Shown: positions 47,290 through 58,520 of the stretch, piece by piece | Position numbering within the stretch: the stretch's first letter is position 1 | Layout: each line of letters begins with the position of its first letter | DNA from: Grifola frondosa | Taxonomy: Eukaryota > Basidiomycota > Agaricomycetes > Polyporales > Grifolaceae | Reading direction: 5' to 3' | DNA length: 64,000 nt | NCBI GenBank assembly: GCA_001683735.1 | Contig: LUGG01000014.1 | Span: forward strand, 1,054,001 to 1,118,000 | Translations under genes and position numbers: made by a program | The notes under the pieces: generated by a model | The model's database searches: none | What the model saw: only the letters and a program-made list of their open reading frames with translations | Told to the model about the DNA's origin: nothing

Positions 47290-48917
47290 TCAGCGAACTT
47301 GGGCCCTCGATCCCCGCGTAGTCCACTGTTTAACTACCCGTAACTTTGAACCCATGCCGCCCGACAATGTGGTGGGCGTCCCAGAAGTGAGGACTGATGC
47401 TGAGTCGTCGAGAGGAGTCCGTGGTGGTACACTTGATGTGGGAGATGGCAGGGATTGGATAGAAGAGGGAGGCTGTAGAGAAGTATCGCTGGGTGCGGTT
47501 CCAACTGACCGACCTTTCACGGCGGAGGGGGCCTCCTCTTCCTCTTCTTCCTCCTCTTCTTCTTCATCCTCCTCTCCTTCCGCAACGTCCTGTAAATATT
47601 ATATAGTCATTTTGATATGGTCAGCCAATACGCTTATTCACTCACCGGATCGAAATCCTCCATTGGCCTGTCCTCATCAACCTCCTCCTCGTCATCGTCG
47701 TACTCATCGTCATCGTCATCAATCCATCTTCCTCGCCAGTCCACCATATCGAGTTGCTCAGGACTCTCCGGCCTGAGTCTCATCCACTGCATTCGTGGGC
47801 CGCATTTCGCTCGCTCGCTGACCCTGAAACCATATATCTTGGGTATATAGACTTTTCCTGCCGCCCGTCTTTGTCCTCCATGAGAGTTGGGATTGACGAA
47901 AGGAGGAGCGTGAGAAGATGAGCTAGCTGAAGATCGAGGAGATGAACCCGAAGGAACAGGCGGCTTCCAAAAAGGCGCAGGCGCAAGCTCGCGGTAACTC
48001 TGAAAGAACAGATGCGCGAAAGTTGTTCCAAAAAATGCTCCTATATCGTCACCATTGAGCAAAGATTGATAGAAGAATATGCATGCGGCGTCACACACCA
48101 TCAACGCCTTGGTAGCGGCTGCTTGGAGGCGTGTAAATGTCGTTACAGTTGGGACAGAATAGCTTCACAGTGTCGAACCCTGGCACATCAGACCGCCCGC
48201 AGGGTACGACATTGCAACCATTGCAGTAAACGCGCGGCACGACCCAAAAACACTACCTTCATATTTATCCACCTACAATTCAACAAACAGGCCACGAGAA
48301 AGATGGGCGGGTGAGAGGAGTAGGGAAGTACACTATAGACTCACCATTGCCTGTAGTCCTGCACGCGTAAGTATATAGCGTTGATGGACAAGACCGTACA
48401 GAAGTTCCGCGGAAGCCTCTACGATCGATACATCAGGTATCTTCGAAGTATCTTCATCTGAACTCGAGAGATGAACTCATGCAAGAGTACATAAATCGAT
48501 GACGCGCACCTGGCTCCACATCCAGAACCATCTCCATTGCCTCCTTCCAGAACGGTACCATGGCGTTGAGGCCGGTAAGATTGAAATCGTCCTCGATGAA
48601 GTCTTCTGCGACTTCACAGAAGTACTCGTGCCCGGGAATGGCGCAGAACCAGCTGATCCATGTTAGAGTAGATGTAGGAGTTGAGGAGCCTGCCAGCAAT
48701 GTCAGATTACTGGGTCGTAGGATAGACGATACAAAGCATGCGTAATTTGCGCAGAAGCGGGAGATACATGGCCGGAACACGTACTGTAGCCATCCTCTTG
48801 CTCCTCTACATCCTCCATCACCTCGTCACCCTCGCCTGTACCACTGATGACCTCTTCTTCTTCTTCAAGCGAAGGTTCTCCAACCTCGTGTGAAGCGTAG
48901 TCTGGCCTCCGAGACAT
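47290..48917 (-). CDS. CKB1: Casein kinase II regulatory beta subunit with long acidic tail
   Basis: Starts MSRRPDYASHEVGEPSLEEE at 48917. The conserved core is unmistakable: ISWFCAIPGHEYFCEVAEDF, DFNLTGLNAMVPFWKEAMEM, KIPDVSIVEASAELLYGLVH, the zinc region (GSC, RVYCNGC, VKLFCPNCNDIYTPPSSRY) and FFGTTFAHLFFQSYREL with YIPKIYGFRVSERAKCGPRM. The dimer stabilises and directs the CK2 holoenzyme in nucleus and cytosol. The frame shifts between the first and second zinc cysteines at 48236-48237, where one more C would restore the usual CPRVYC. After the core comes an unusual tail of well over 100 residues: Asp-rich, then a poly-glutamate stretch (47532-47576), then Ser/Pro/Thr-rich to the stop at 47290. 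Whether it is CKB1 or CKB2 cannot be told. Confidence 0.93.
47532..47576. repeat. CTC/TTC trinucleotide tract encoding poly-glutamate in the CK2 beta tail
   Basis: A run of cct/ctt/tcc triplets on the plus strand reads as a glutamate/aspartate homopolymer on the coding minus strand. Such tracts are prone to length change by slippage. Confidence 0.8.
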
Positions 48918-49160
48918 GATCGTGGATAGGCGGACCTTTCGAGTTGGAGAGTCGCCTCGAGTTCGTCGCGGTTTGAGAAGGCGTGGTGGCCACGAGGCTG
49001 GAACACCGTCGTCCAAATAGGGGAAGAAGGATCCTCCTTAACGCGCTCACGTGCCTCCATTGCCAGGACGATCGAGTCGAATTCGCGACGCGTCGCCGCT
49101 TTCACCTTCTCTCGTGCATCGCCAGCCAGCCCAACGCAATTGGCAGTACGTTGAGTCAGA
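48918..49160. promoter_or_regulatory. Divergent promoter between CK2 beta and the coiled-coil gene
   Basis: 243 bases between two ATGs. ACGCGT sits at 49088-49093 within a GC-rich tcgcgacgcgtcgccg context, 68 bases before the coiled-coil ATG. Possible cell-cycle box, unconfirmed. Confidence 0.35.
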
Positions 49161-52100
49161 ATGGATCGCACTTCTCTACGACATGTGTTGTTTCCCACCG
49201 GAGCTACTCGCCACTTTCATGAAGACCCATCGAATAGTCAGAATCCTGAATCAGGACAAGCCTTGAATCCATCGTTCAATCGTCAAGACCTGGCAGCGTT
49301 TGCTTCCTTCGCGCCCTCAGGACTCGCATTGAAAACCTCTAGACTCTCCACTAAACAATCTAACGCAGGAAGCGCTTCTGATGGAGCTGTGGGCTTGCCT
49401 CCGATGTCTACTACAGATCTCGACTCTGTCCAACGCGCCCGTCATCCAGATTCTCGTAAAGGCCGTCTTGTTTTGAGCTCTAGGTTTTTGTCTCCTCAAG
49501 TGGACAGTGCTAGCCATGGTTCCGCTCGTGTCTCTGAACATCAACAGCTGCGACCTTCTATGCATACACCTGGCCCTCCTGACATCCCGGACTCCACAAT
49601 TTCCGATCTTGGTTCTCCGCGCGCACCAGCTGCTACTATGCCACAATTCTCTAAACGGCCAATGACACGCGATACAAATGGAGGCAACTATAGACCGCTC
49701 AAGCTTGGCAGAAGCTTGCATCAGCGATTCGACGAAGGTGAGCTGCAGTCTGATATGATCATTTTGAAGTTGGTAAACTCATTCAGCTTCGAATCGGTCC
49801 CCTCAAGATAAGCAAGAATCAACGTTCTCGATACCTCGCCTCGCTCCTTCTGAATCTGTCCCACCGAATTCTGCTTTGAATGTGTTCCATGCCAACGACT
49901 ATGTTCCCCGTGCACAGTCCAGGAGCGCCTCTGTGAATAGCTCAGTATATGGACGGCCCGACGAAGATATATCTTCCATAATGATGCGCGGTGCTACCGA
50001 CCTCAGGAATACGATGTTCGAAGTCGAAGAACAAGTTAATTGTCCTCGTTCTCTTTTTTTGTCTCATACTGACATTTTCATGTATAGCGCCGTGAGATAT
50101 CATTTCTACAGTCCCAATTAGAATCGGCAAAGAAAGAAAAGGACGAGATGTCTCAACGGCTCCAAGCAGTCAAAGAGGCAGCTAAGCAAAGCCTTCTGTC
50201 TAGTTCAGCTAGGTACGCAATAGCTATTTGCATATTTATTTGATCCATTCAGGCGCATATATGCGGTTAGTTTGGAGGAAATTCGGTCAACTATGAGCGA
50301 TCTAAAAGCTCAGTCCGAAGAATCATTCAATATGATCATGCAAGCACGTTCATCGCTTCCCGAAGTGCAAGAGCTCCGCAGTACTGTTTCTGAAGCAATG
50401 AAAAGTATACTAACTCATTTGCACCTTCCCTGTTTTGGTTGCTCATCCCAATGTCAGGCATCGAGACTCATTTAGACAATAACGGGGAATGGGTCAAATC
50501 ATCAGAAACGAAAAATATCGTGAACGAGTTGGAGCTTGAATGCTCGAAGAGTCTGTCGAAATTATGATTTTCTTTCACATCGCTCATTACTGAGACGCAT
50601 ATAGGCCATCAAGTAGCTGACCTCCTTAGAGATCGTCTTGAATCGGTTGGTACGGAACTCATAGAGGCAAAGAGTCGCATCTCCGAGCTCGAAACGGCTC
50701 AGGTTGCCGACCGAGCTGCACTCTGTACTGCAACCGGTCGGATTTCGGATAGCAGTGTGTCCTCTAGTTTTGGTGTATTTCCAGTACTGATCTACTTGGA
50801 ACGTGTGGGCCATCAGGCGAACAACTCACTGAATTGGCCGAGTGCCTGAAGCGGCAACAAGGCGAGTTATATGAAATTCTCGCCGCAGCGGCAGATGCAG
50901 AGGCGAGGTTGGTTGTGACAAAGGAACAGTACGTCGGTGTTGTCTCTCTAAAGTCCGTCATGGAATTTTCTCCTCTTTCTAGCGTCACAACACCTTGGAG
51001 CAATCGATATGCCAAAAGGACACCGAGCTTGAGGCCCTACGTGGAGTACAGGAGGAGTATGGGCCTTTATATTGCTACATTTTAAGTCACTGATCGACGT
51101 TTGCTCTCCAGAGCTCTAACATTACGTGACATGCTACAAGAAAGAGATTCCCGTCTTCGCTCGTTACAGAGTCTTCAGGATGAGTAAGTTGGCGCGTCGA
51201 TATGCTTCAGAGTAGTGCTAATCATTCAATGCTATAGATTGTTCGCTGTCAAGGTCACGGCAGATGAGCGCGAAGCCACGATACTTGCTCTAAAAACATC
51301 TAATCTTGCGAAGGATGAAAATACCGCTGACCTCCAAGCCAGGCGCGCTTATACAATTTTGTCTTTGCAGACGGGGAAATTTACTGATGTGCTACTGATA
51401 GGATATTACAACTAGAAGCTCAGATCGAGGAGTCCACCGACACGATTGAACGGCTCAAGGAGAATCTTAGGGCGACCGAGGAACGTGAAAGAGCAGCGCT
51501 GAAAGAACATGAACAACACGTTTCCAACAGCAGGGTATTCCAGGAGAAGATAAACGATTTGGAAGGTCAGCTCGCAGTTTGGCGCAAGGAATGTGAAACC
51601 CGTAAAGAGAAGTAGGGACCTCTCGAAAGCTAATCAGCCGTCGTCCGCTTGACATTACTCTTCCAGATTGCATGAAGCCGTTATACGTTGTCAGGTATGA
51701 TGGTCTTTTAGTCGAAGCTTTCAGTGGTCATACCTTGTTGTTGAATTCACAGGTTCTGGAGGAACGCTTTGACGACCAGTCAGTGACTCTGCGGATTACA
51801 AAAGAAGCGAATGGAGACATGCAGGTACACTCTTTTGCATGTTTTTGAGTTTCTCATCCAGTTGACGACATTCTAGGAACGTTTGATTGCCGCGGAAGCA
51901 GCATTTGCTGTATGTGACGACGAACTCGTAAGGCCGTATACTGACTGGCGTTCTCACAGAAAGATCTTGAGTCTATGACAGGCAAGCTGAAGTGCGAGAT
52001 TGCAGTCTTGATGGAGCAGAGGTCCCACTTCCAGACGAAGATCACTGATATGGAAGTAGTGATAAAACGGCTAGAGGAGACCGCTGTTGCGACCAAATTG

Positions 52101-53508
52101 GACTACGAGGAGAGACTCAAACATCAAGATGAGACATATCGACAGAGGTGGCGTCGGAAGACAAGCATGCGCAACAAATTGGAAGATGATTTATTGACTG
52201 CTCGAAGCCAACTTCAATCTCTAGAAAAACAACTCTCAGCTGCCGCCTTGGAGGCGCGTGGGCTTCGAGAACAGTTACAAGAAGCCAGGTTGCCATCTCC
52301 GGCGCACGAGCATGAAGTTCGATCCCTCAGATCGCAGATTCAAGCATTCGAAGCTGGCGAACGGTTGCACTCAGAGAGGGCAAAGACAATCGAGGCACGA
52401 TATAGAGCGGGAGACTTGGTTTGTTCCGTTTCATCACTCACATAGCATCCCTCATTTGCCCTGCAGAATGATGAAGAGAAAGTTTTCATCAATACGCTCG
52501 TTCAGACCTCGCAGGCAATTCATGAACAAGAGCTAGTTGCAAGCAGGAACGAGCTCCGTAGAGTAGGTCCCCTACTTGCCTTTTGCTGCCACACTGACCA
52601 TAATTTTCCAGCGCGATAACACAGTCAAGGACTTGCGTTCGAAGGTTCTTTTGTTGGAATCTACTCTGGCTAAACATCTGAACTCTCAGGTGAGCGGGGA
52701 AACATGGTTGTGCGGATTGTCGTGAAACACCTTTCCATGCAGGCGAAGAGCAAGCCCCAGATCGGCGGTGAGAATAGGTCCATGATCGATCCCACTTCTT
52801 GGGTGGTGTCGTCTGAAAAGAGCAGCTCTCCAGCTACTCAGGCTCCCGATAGAGATGCGCCGGTATGTATATGCTTGCAATCAAGGTCGCTGACACTGAG
52901 CTACTGCCAGTCAGTGAATGTTGATTCCACAGTCACGGCTAAGCAGACTCCAACGCCATATCGTTCTGCTCGTCCTGTGCCTGTAAGGCAGGCGACAGTT
53001 TTACCTGCTACCCCTGCTCGCGTTCAGAAACCCGTGCTCACAGTTAGATTACCTCCCTCTGCACTCAAGATACCTTCAACGGCTATAGGAGGTCCTGAAA
53101 ACCCGATCGGAGATGCTAGTCACAAACCGAATTTCAGTAGACTCGCCGCTACTGATTGTTCTGATGACATTGTCGACTTTGAAGACGATGCAGCTCGGAA
53201 GGTATCTCCTCCAGTCTCCCTCGGCAAACGGGACAAGATGAGCTCCCCGCCTAAAGCGCTAGAAATACCAAGTGCTCCGAGACCGACCAAACGCCTGGTG
53301 ATTCATAATGTCCGTTCTGGAATGCATGATCTCACAGTTATATCATAGAGGGCTGCGACCCGAAAACCTGAAGCGCAGGGAGCTGCATCTAAGGTCAGTC
53401 GCGATGACAGCTACTCGGTTTTAGTGTTCTGCAGGACACCATTCACAGTCTACGCGACAGCCCATTGAACTGGCCGCTTCGAAAGGCAGAGCTCGCAGAA
53501 GACGCTAA
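49161..53508 (+). CDS. Long coiled-coil protein with Ser/Pro-rich ends, many small exons
   Basis: Not assigned to a family. The N-terminal ~250 residues (MDRTSLRHVLFPTGATRHFH onwards) are Ser/Pro-rich and basic. From about 49.9 to 52.7 kb, some fifteen small exons encode an almost continuous heptad pattern: FEVEEQ then RREISFLQSQLESAKKEKDE, DLLRDRLESVGTELIEAKSR, AQIEESTDTIERLKENLRAT, LKCEIAVLMEQRSHFQTKIT and SQLQSLEKQLSAAALEARGL. The C-terminal 200 residues are Pro/Ser-rich with basic patches (TPTPYRSARPVPVR, LGKRDKMSSPPKALEIPSAP) and probably end ARRRR at 53506-53508 after two short introns. Head-rod-tail layout recalls filament-forming chromosome-axis or synaptonemal proteins, but also Golgi and spindle-pole proteins. 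Exon joins are approximate. Confidence 0.6.
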
Positions 53509-53711
53509 GCGACAATTGTCTCCAACTTGGCACTGGCACGAAATCTGTTCTGTGTTTCTTGGGATCTGTTACTCTGCTGTCCGATAATTGTCATCATGCA
53601 CTATTTATCCATGGTCTGACGAACTACCTCCACATGGACTCCCTTTGCAACCGCTCTTGTACAAGACATCACCCCTGTTGGACTGTAAACCAGTGTCTAC
53701 TTAGTATACTC

Positions 53712-54545
53712 TTAATCAGTCTTGTTAAGCAATCTTCCTCTGTTCAGCCACCAAACACCAGCATTGATGTACGTTGCGTAGGAGAGCCATGCACAGTAGG
53801 GCAAGAGCAGGTACGTCGACTTGCCGCCAGTGGGCTCATGAAGCAGAGCCTGAGGGGAATGTTCAAAAGTGGGTATATGCGTGTGACTAGAACGTACGGT
53901 CATATACATCGTCGTTCCCGTAAGAAGACCCATATCGATGAGGGCCAGTCCGACCTAACGAAGATCGAGGCGTGTTATATAAACGAACATCACAAAACGA
54001 CAACAACGGACCTGTTTCTTGAAAAAGAAGAGCGGAGACCAAGCAAGATTCAGAGCCAACTGTGCATAATACAAAGTCAACGCGATGGATGTCGGTGACC
54101 TTTTATAGATGTTGAGAAAACGTCTGTGGTGGAATAGGGGTGTAATGCGCACTTTCTAGCCGTAGTCAGCGATTCGTCGAATGCTTTAACCGCGAGATGG
54201 GATGCATATCCCATAGCTGTGAAATGTATTCTGGTTTTGATGACAGTTTTGACAAATAATTCAGTGCGAAATACCGAAATAGAGTGAGCCCCACACGATA
54301 GGGAATACTTGTCTCGGCGGAAGACCAGGCGGGAAAGTCAAGCTCTACGATCGATAGGATAACGTACACATCATGGACCAAATGTCGCAAAGATACAACG
54401 GCTTGCTTACTTTGTACCATTGTCCCTTGCACACCTTTCCGGTGGGATAACCACTGAGGAATCCAGCGACAAGAGGCAAACCTACCGCAGTGATGGAGTT
54501 GCGGGGAATTTCAAGGAGGATGTTTGGCAAGTATATGACCGACAT
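53712..54545 (-). CDS. TspO/MBR (translocator protein) family membrane protein
   Basis: Five-helix family that binds porphyrins and cholesterol in other organisms. The first exon from 54545 reads MSVIYLPNILLEIPRNSITA and VGLPLVAGFLSGYPTGK, ending GQWYK. After an intron follow SLTFPPGLPPRQVFPIVWGS and MGYASHLAVKAFDES, matching the WYxxLxxPPxxPPxxVFPxVW signature. Later exons give LYYAQLALNLAWSPLFFFKK, GLALIDMGLLTGTTM, and the diagnostic LLLPYCAWLSYATYINAGVW ending WLNRG, with stop at 53712-53714. The ALNxxWSPLFF and PYxxWxxxATYxN motifs are strong. Mitochondrial or ER location is not resolved. It converges on the coiled-coil gene about 200 bases away. Confidence 0.9.
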
Positions 54546-54854
54546 GTTGGAAGTGGCAATGTTGGTGTAAGGGGCAACAAGAGCCGTAGCTCATTGCTCA
54601 GGAGGTACTAGGTGACGTCATCATGGGCTTGTTAGAAACGGAGGCTATAGCCAAACAACCTTCCAAGCTCCGAAAATGGAATTCCTTGGAAGTGTCAAAC
54701 TCGAGGATGATAAGTTACATTTGAAAGATTGGTACATACTTGATTCTGGCAGTTCACACGTCGTATTACAGAGCCGTTGCGTAATAAAAATACAATTATG
54801 CAAGTTTGTTTCATCTGCAATCCAAACCAAGTAATTAGAAGCAAAACAAACATA

Positions 54855-55376
54855 TTACAGATGGACACCTCCATCATCGTCCATTGCGTTATCACCCTCT
54901 CCGATATTCCGAGTACTTGTATCGGAGCGAGCTGCACTCTGAGCTCCATTGACAGGTCGCGGCGGGGCGTTCGTGGCATCGACAATGTCGTAATGACTAC
55001 TGATTGGGATGCCCTTCTCGGATAAGACAATTCTTAAGATGCTGATTCTCTCTTGTTGAGATCCACTGTTATCACCCCATTGAGTTTCAGGTGCACAACT
55101 AGGATACTCATAACTCACATGACATCTTCATTCTCTTCGACGGCCTCCATGAAATCCGGATCGCCTGGGGTACTCAATAGCGCTTCGCGCAGATCTTCCT
55201 GCGTCCTCTTCAAATGATTGAGAGAGTTCTGGAGGCGGGACATCTCTGCAGCCTTATTTAGGCCAAAAATCTACCCTTCCATGAAGAGCACATGAACCTT
55301 CTGTGATGATTCCAATATCAAGTTGCCTCGCATCTTCCAACGTGAATGGCTGAGGATATCGAAGTCTGAATTCCAT
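54855..55376 (-). CDS. TMA17/ADC17-like proteasome assembly chaperone (tentative)
   Basis: A small acidic protein in two or three exons. The likely start is MEFRLRYPQPFTLEDARQLD at 55376, followed across a possible short intron by MSRLQNSLNHLKRTQEDLRE and FMEAVEENEDVI, then after a GTGAGT intron QQERISILRIVLSEKGIP and an acidic tail (GDNAMDDDGGVHL, stop 54855-54857). Yeast Tma17 shares the pattern of an xxSxNHLxRSxxxL helix, a VxENExxI segment and a second helix with NxERxxxLE. Tma17 helps assemble the Rpt3-Rpt6 pair of the proteasome base under stress. Similarity is limited to these helices, so other small coiled proteins remain possible. Confidence 0.6.
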
Positions 55377-55698
55377 TCCAGGTATTCTGCGGGGGATGCA
55401 GCGTGAAAGTTTTATGATACTGAGAAGGTAAACTTGAGGCGACTTCTGTGCAGTACGCTGGCAACTGGTGAGGAGAAGAGGTCCGACAAAGCCTGCAAAT
55501 CACGTTGACGTCACTTGTCTTATCTAAGCGCGACCATCCCTCGTGCGGTGAGACACAAGTAATAAAGAATTATTGTTGTATCATTACTAGTATGTGTCCG
55601 AAGATACGCTGCATGGTAAGAGTTACAATGTGAAGTAGTCGGAATAAGGAATGTTCTCTAAGGGGTCATAGGTAACACGAAAGCAAACCGACAGCAAC

Positions 55699-58009
55699 TA
55701 CACGCCCAGCCTGTGGTCACATTAGTACAAAATACAAGTGAGTGGAAAATCCAGACTTACTTCCTCTTGCTCGATTCATATACAACATATGAGATAGATA
55801 CAGCTGGGACCACCTTAATCCACATAAGATTATTTTCCTGCACCAATAGACGCGAATGAAACATACCTTCGCCAATGTAGGTAACAGACCACGATAGAAA
55901 CCACGCCAGCCATCCCGCGCGTAGGTCTTCCGGACCACATCAAATATACCCGTATACCGTTCTGGATGGCCAGATGATCCTGACGCTTGCAGACGATTCT
56001 AACCAGGTTGAGAGGGTATACACTGGTCGCGCCGACGCTCCCCGACACGCTGCCAAATGCAAGCAAGGCTAAAACGCCCGGCTCTTCCTTGCTGGTCGAT
56101 CGAAGGTATCCCAATTTCAGAGCTTCGAATGTGCTCATGTCAATCGCGGAATATCTTCGAACAGTAAGTTAGGAGATTTGAGATGATATGAATTCTAACT
56201 TACGGGAAGACTCCAATAAGGCCGATCTAGCAGAATCACATTGAGCACAACTGTCATGACGTGGTACGAATTTTACGCACAGTCAAACCGCGGTAGAACG
56301 CCCTCAACCCCCCAAGTGCCCATACGCGTTGTGCAGCTTCTCGCAATGATCGTCTTTGTATTCCCGCGCTGCTCATCATTTGGGTCTGTCCCGCACATTC
56401 AGCAAACGCATGGACGGTGTGTTTGCCGACTCGCCTTTAAGGTCTCTATCGGGTAGATGGCTGCAGGAATGTTCAACCTCGACCATCATTAGCATGGAGT
56501 AATGGGAGACACAAACTTAGTTGACTACTAATGCCGCCCATCCCTCCAGAGAGAAACCTGCTGACACCACTGATATCCCTGACATCGTCCACTTTGTCCC
56601 AGTATTGCGCAAACATACGTTTCTGCGAGCAGGACAAGTTGGACAGGAAGTTGAGACGGGAGAAGGTGACTAACGGATGATTCATAGGCAAGGAATTTGA
56701 TGGCCGACTCAGGAAGTATCTTTGCCACAGAGAGACCATTCCCTGTCCAGAACGCCAAAACGCCGCCTTCGGAGTATATTCGAGCGATTGCACCGCCAAT
56801 GGCTTTAAAGCCACGTGCGGGAGCTTGAGGGCTTAGAGACGTGCCCCCCAAGTCCGGGGTCGTGTAATGAGAAAGATTTTTAGCCGATCAAAAGGAGCTG
56901 TACACGTCCGTGACACTAGATTGAAGGTCTTAGTTTGTGTTGTAGGCATAGCTTCTACACGCACCTGCACCAGCCATACCTCCTGCGAGAAGAAACTTCA
57001 TCGCTGTGTGGCCGCCAATCCAGTACTGGTGAACCTCTTCTTCCTCAAACTCGCCGTCATAATACTCTACATCGTATTCTTCGTCATACTCCTCGTCCTC
57101 CAATGCCGAAGGCTTATGTTCCGTGGGCGTAAGTGGAACTTCCTTAGGATGATGAGGGTGCACAGGGCACAGGTCTTCTGCACTCAAGCTAACGTCGCCT
57201 TACACAACAAATTATCGTCAGTCGAGTCCAGCGCACCGGGTATTCTGTTTCACCTTCCATATTCACACGTGCGGGGCCTCTACCATCGTCGCCCATAAAT
57301 TTCTGCACTTCGTAGTAACGGTAGATTTCAGCTGGCGATGCCCGGCGCGGCATGAGCAGTAAGAAGTCTCTGAACTCCGGAAAGCTGATGACATGTGAAT
57401 GAGGAGACAATGTCAAAAATCTCATGAATTCCGACAGTGTGGATGATGATAACTTGATACCTGGTCAGCTGCGTAAGCTAGCGAAGGGCCGGATATACTG
57501 TGTTTAACATACCAGCTTTGTCCAATGCGACAGACAGCTCGGCGGCATCCAAGTGGCCGTTGCTGTCGAGGTCCAGCTCATCGTGAAATATATGCCACAA
57601 TTCTGCAACAACCAGAATTTGTCTCCCCGTGAAGGGCAGATAGAGAAAGTTACTCACCAGCCTCCTTCGCCTCTGCATATCTCAGAAACTCGCTCCAAGT
57701 GACGTCGCGATTGAAAAACCCTCGCGTTCGTCCACCGCACCGGCCCAAAAGTTCATCCTCGTACATCTTTCCTAACTCTTTCGCGCTTTCAGCTGTCACG
57801 GCATCATCGTTCTTCACCGGATACACGGGGGTCTCGTCGTCCAAACTCCCGCGCGCCCTTTTAACCAGTATTCGCGACCATAAAGCACGCAACCGCTTCT
57901 CTCTGTCCTTTTTCCCTCGAGCGCGCGAAATTCGACGAGGCTGTGGGGACAGGCTGATATATTGGCGGGTCTGACCTGAGCCGCGGGATAAATGGGCGAG
58001 TCTGTGCAC
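55699..58009 (-). CDS. Calcium-regulated mitochondrial ATP-Mg/Pi carrier (SAL1/SCaMC-like)
   Basis: N-terminal EF-hand domain plus a three-repeat mitochondrial carrier. Exon 1 (start 58009) is basic and contains TWSEFLRYAEAKEA. The next exon has a canonical EF-hand, DLDSNGHLDAAELSVAL, and a second degenerate one follows (FPEFRDFLLLMPRR). A very acidic linker (EDEEYDEEYDVEYYDG) precedes FLLAGGMAGA, CTAPFDRLKIFLI (first PX[D/E]XX[K/R] motif), AIARIYSEGGVLAFWTGNGL, YPIETLK, GLRAFYRGLT, YPLNLVRIRLQASG-type sequence and RDGWRGFYRGLLPTLAK. The family exchanges ATP-Mg for phosphate across the inner membrane when calcium binds. The frame shifts once between FLIT-RP and PDLGGTSLSP (56844-56859, in G/C runs). 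One intron (56386-56434) has a GC donor. Stop is at 55699-55701. Confidence 0.92.
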
Positions 58010-58520
58010 CTGAATGGCAGGCGTCGAAAATTTCGTGACCTGTTGGTCTATGATTCTGATCAGGGGATTCCATGTGTATTGGTTGTAGAGTTTTACAGAG
58101 TGGAGCCGGCAGGTGGTGGCGGGTAGATTACGGCAGAGAAGGTAGCCTCGGAGCCTGCTCTGAGCTGCTTTTGAGGTCAGTGCAGACTCATGACAGTGAT
58201 CTGAGAGTCGAACGTTTTTGCGATATAGGCTTGCGACGAAGTTGTGAGATCGCCGAGGTCAAGGGCGCGCGTCGTCGTCGATCGCGATGAGCTCCATTAC
58301 TTTGGCGTTACAGACTTTGAGACCCCGATTGGCTCAAAACAATTAACGAATGATATGACATGCACTACACGGTACGCATATACGACTACCTATGGTTGCA
58401 TAGCGGCGGCATAAAGGGTATTATACAGGATACATTCGTAGGCTACACAGTAAGAGTCCACCATCAGCTGAAAGAAACCTCCAGTATATTAAAAAAATAG
58501 ATCAAGGCGTCGGTCAACGA
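58010..58520. other. Intergenic: carrier upstream region and 3' flank of the Ser/Pro-rich gene
   Basis: About 510 bases with no supported gene; only short incidental frames. Confidence 0.45.

Noticed and set aside
49088..49093. ACGCGT as proof of cell-cycle control of CK2 beta and the coiled-coil gene
   Set aside because: A single palindromic hexamer is expected about fifteen times in 64 kb by chance, and isolated copies also occur within coding sequence here; noted only as weak context.
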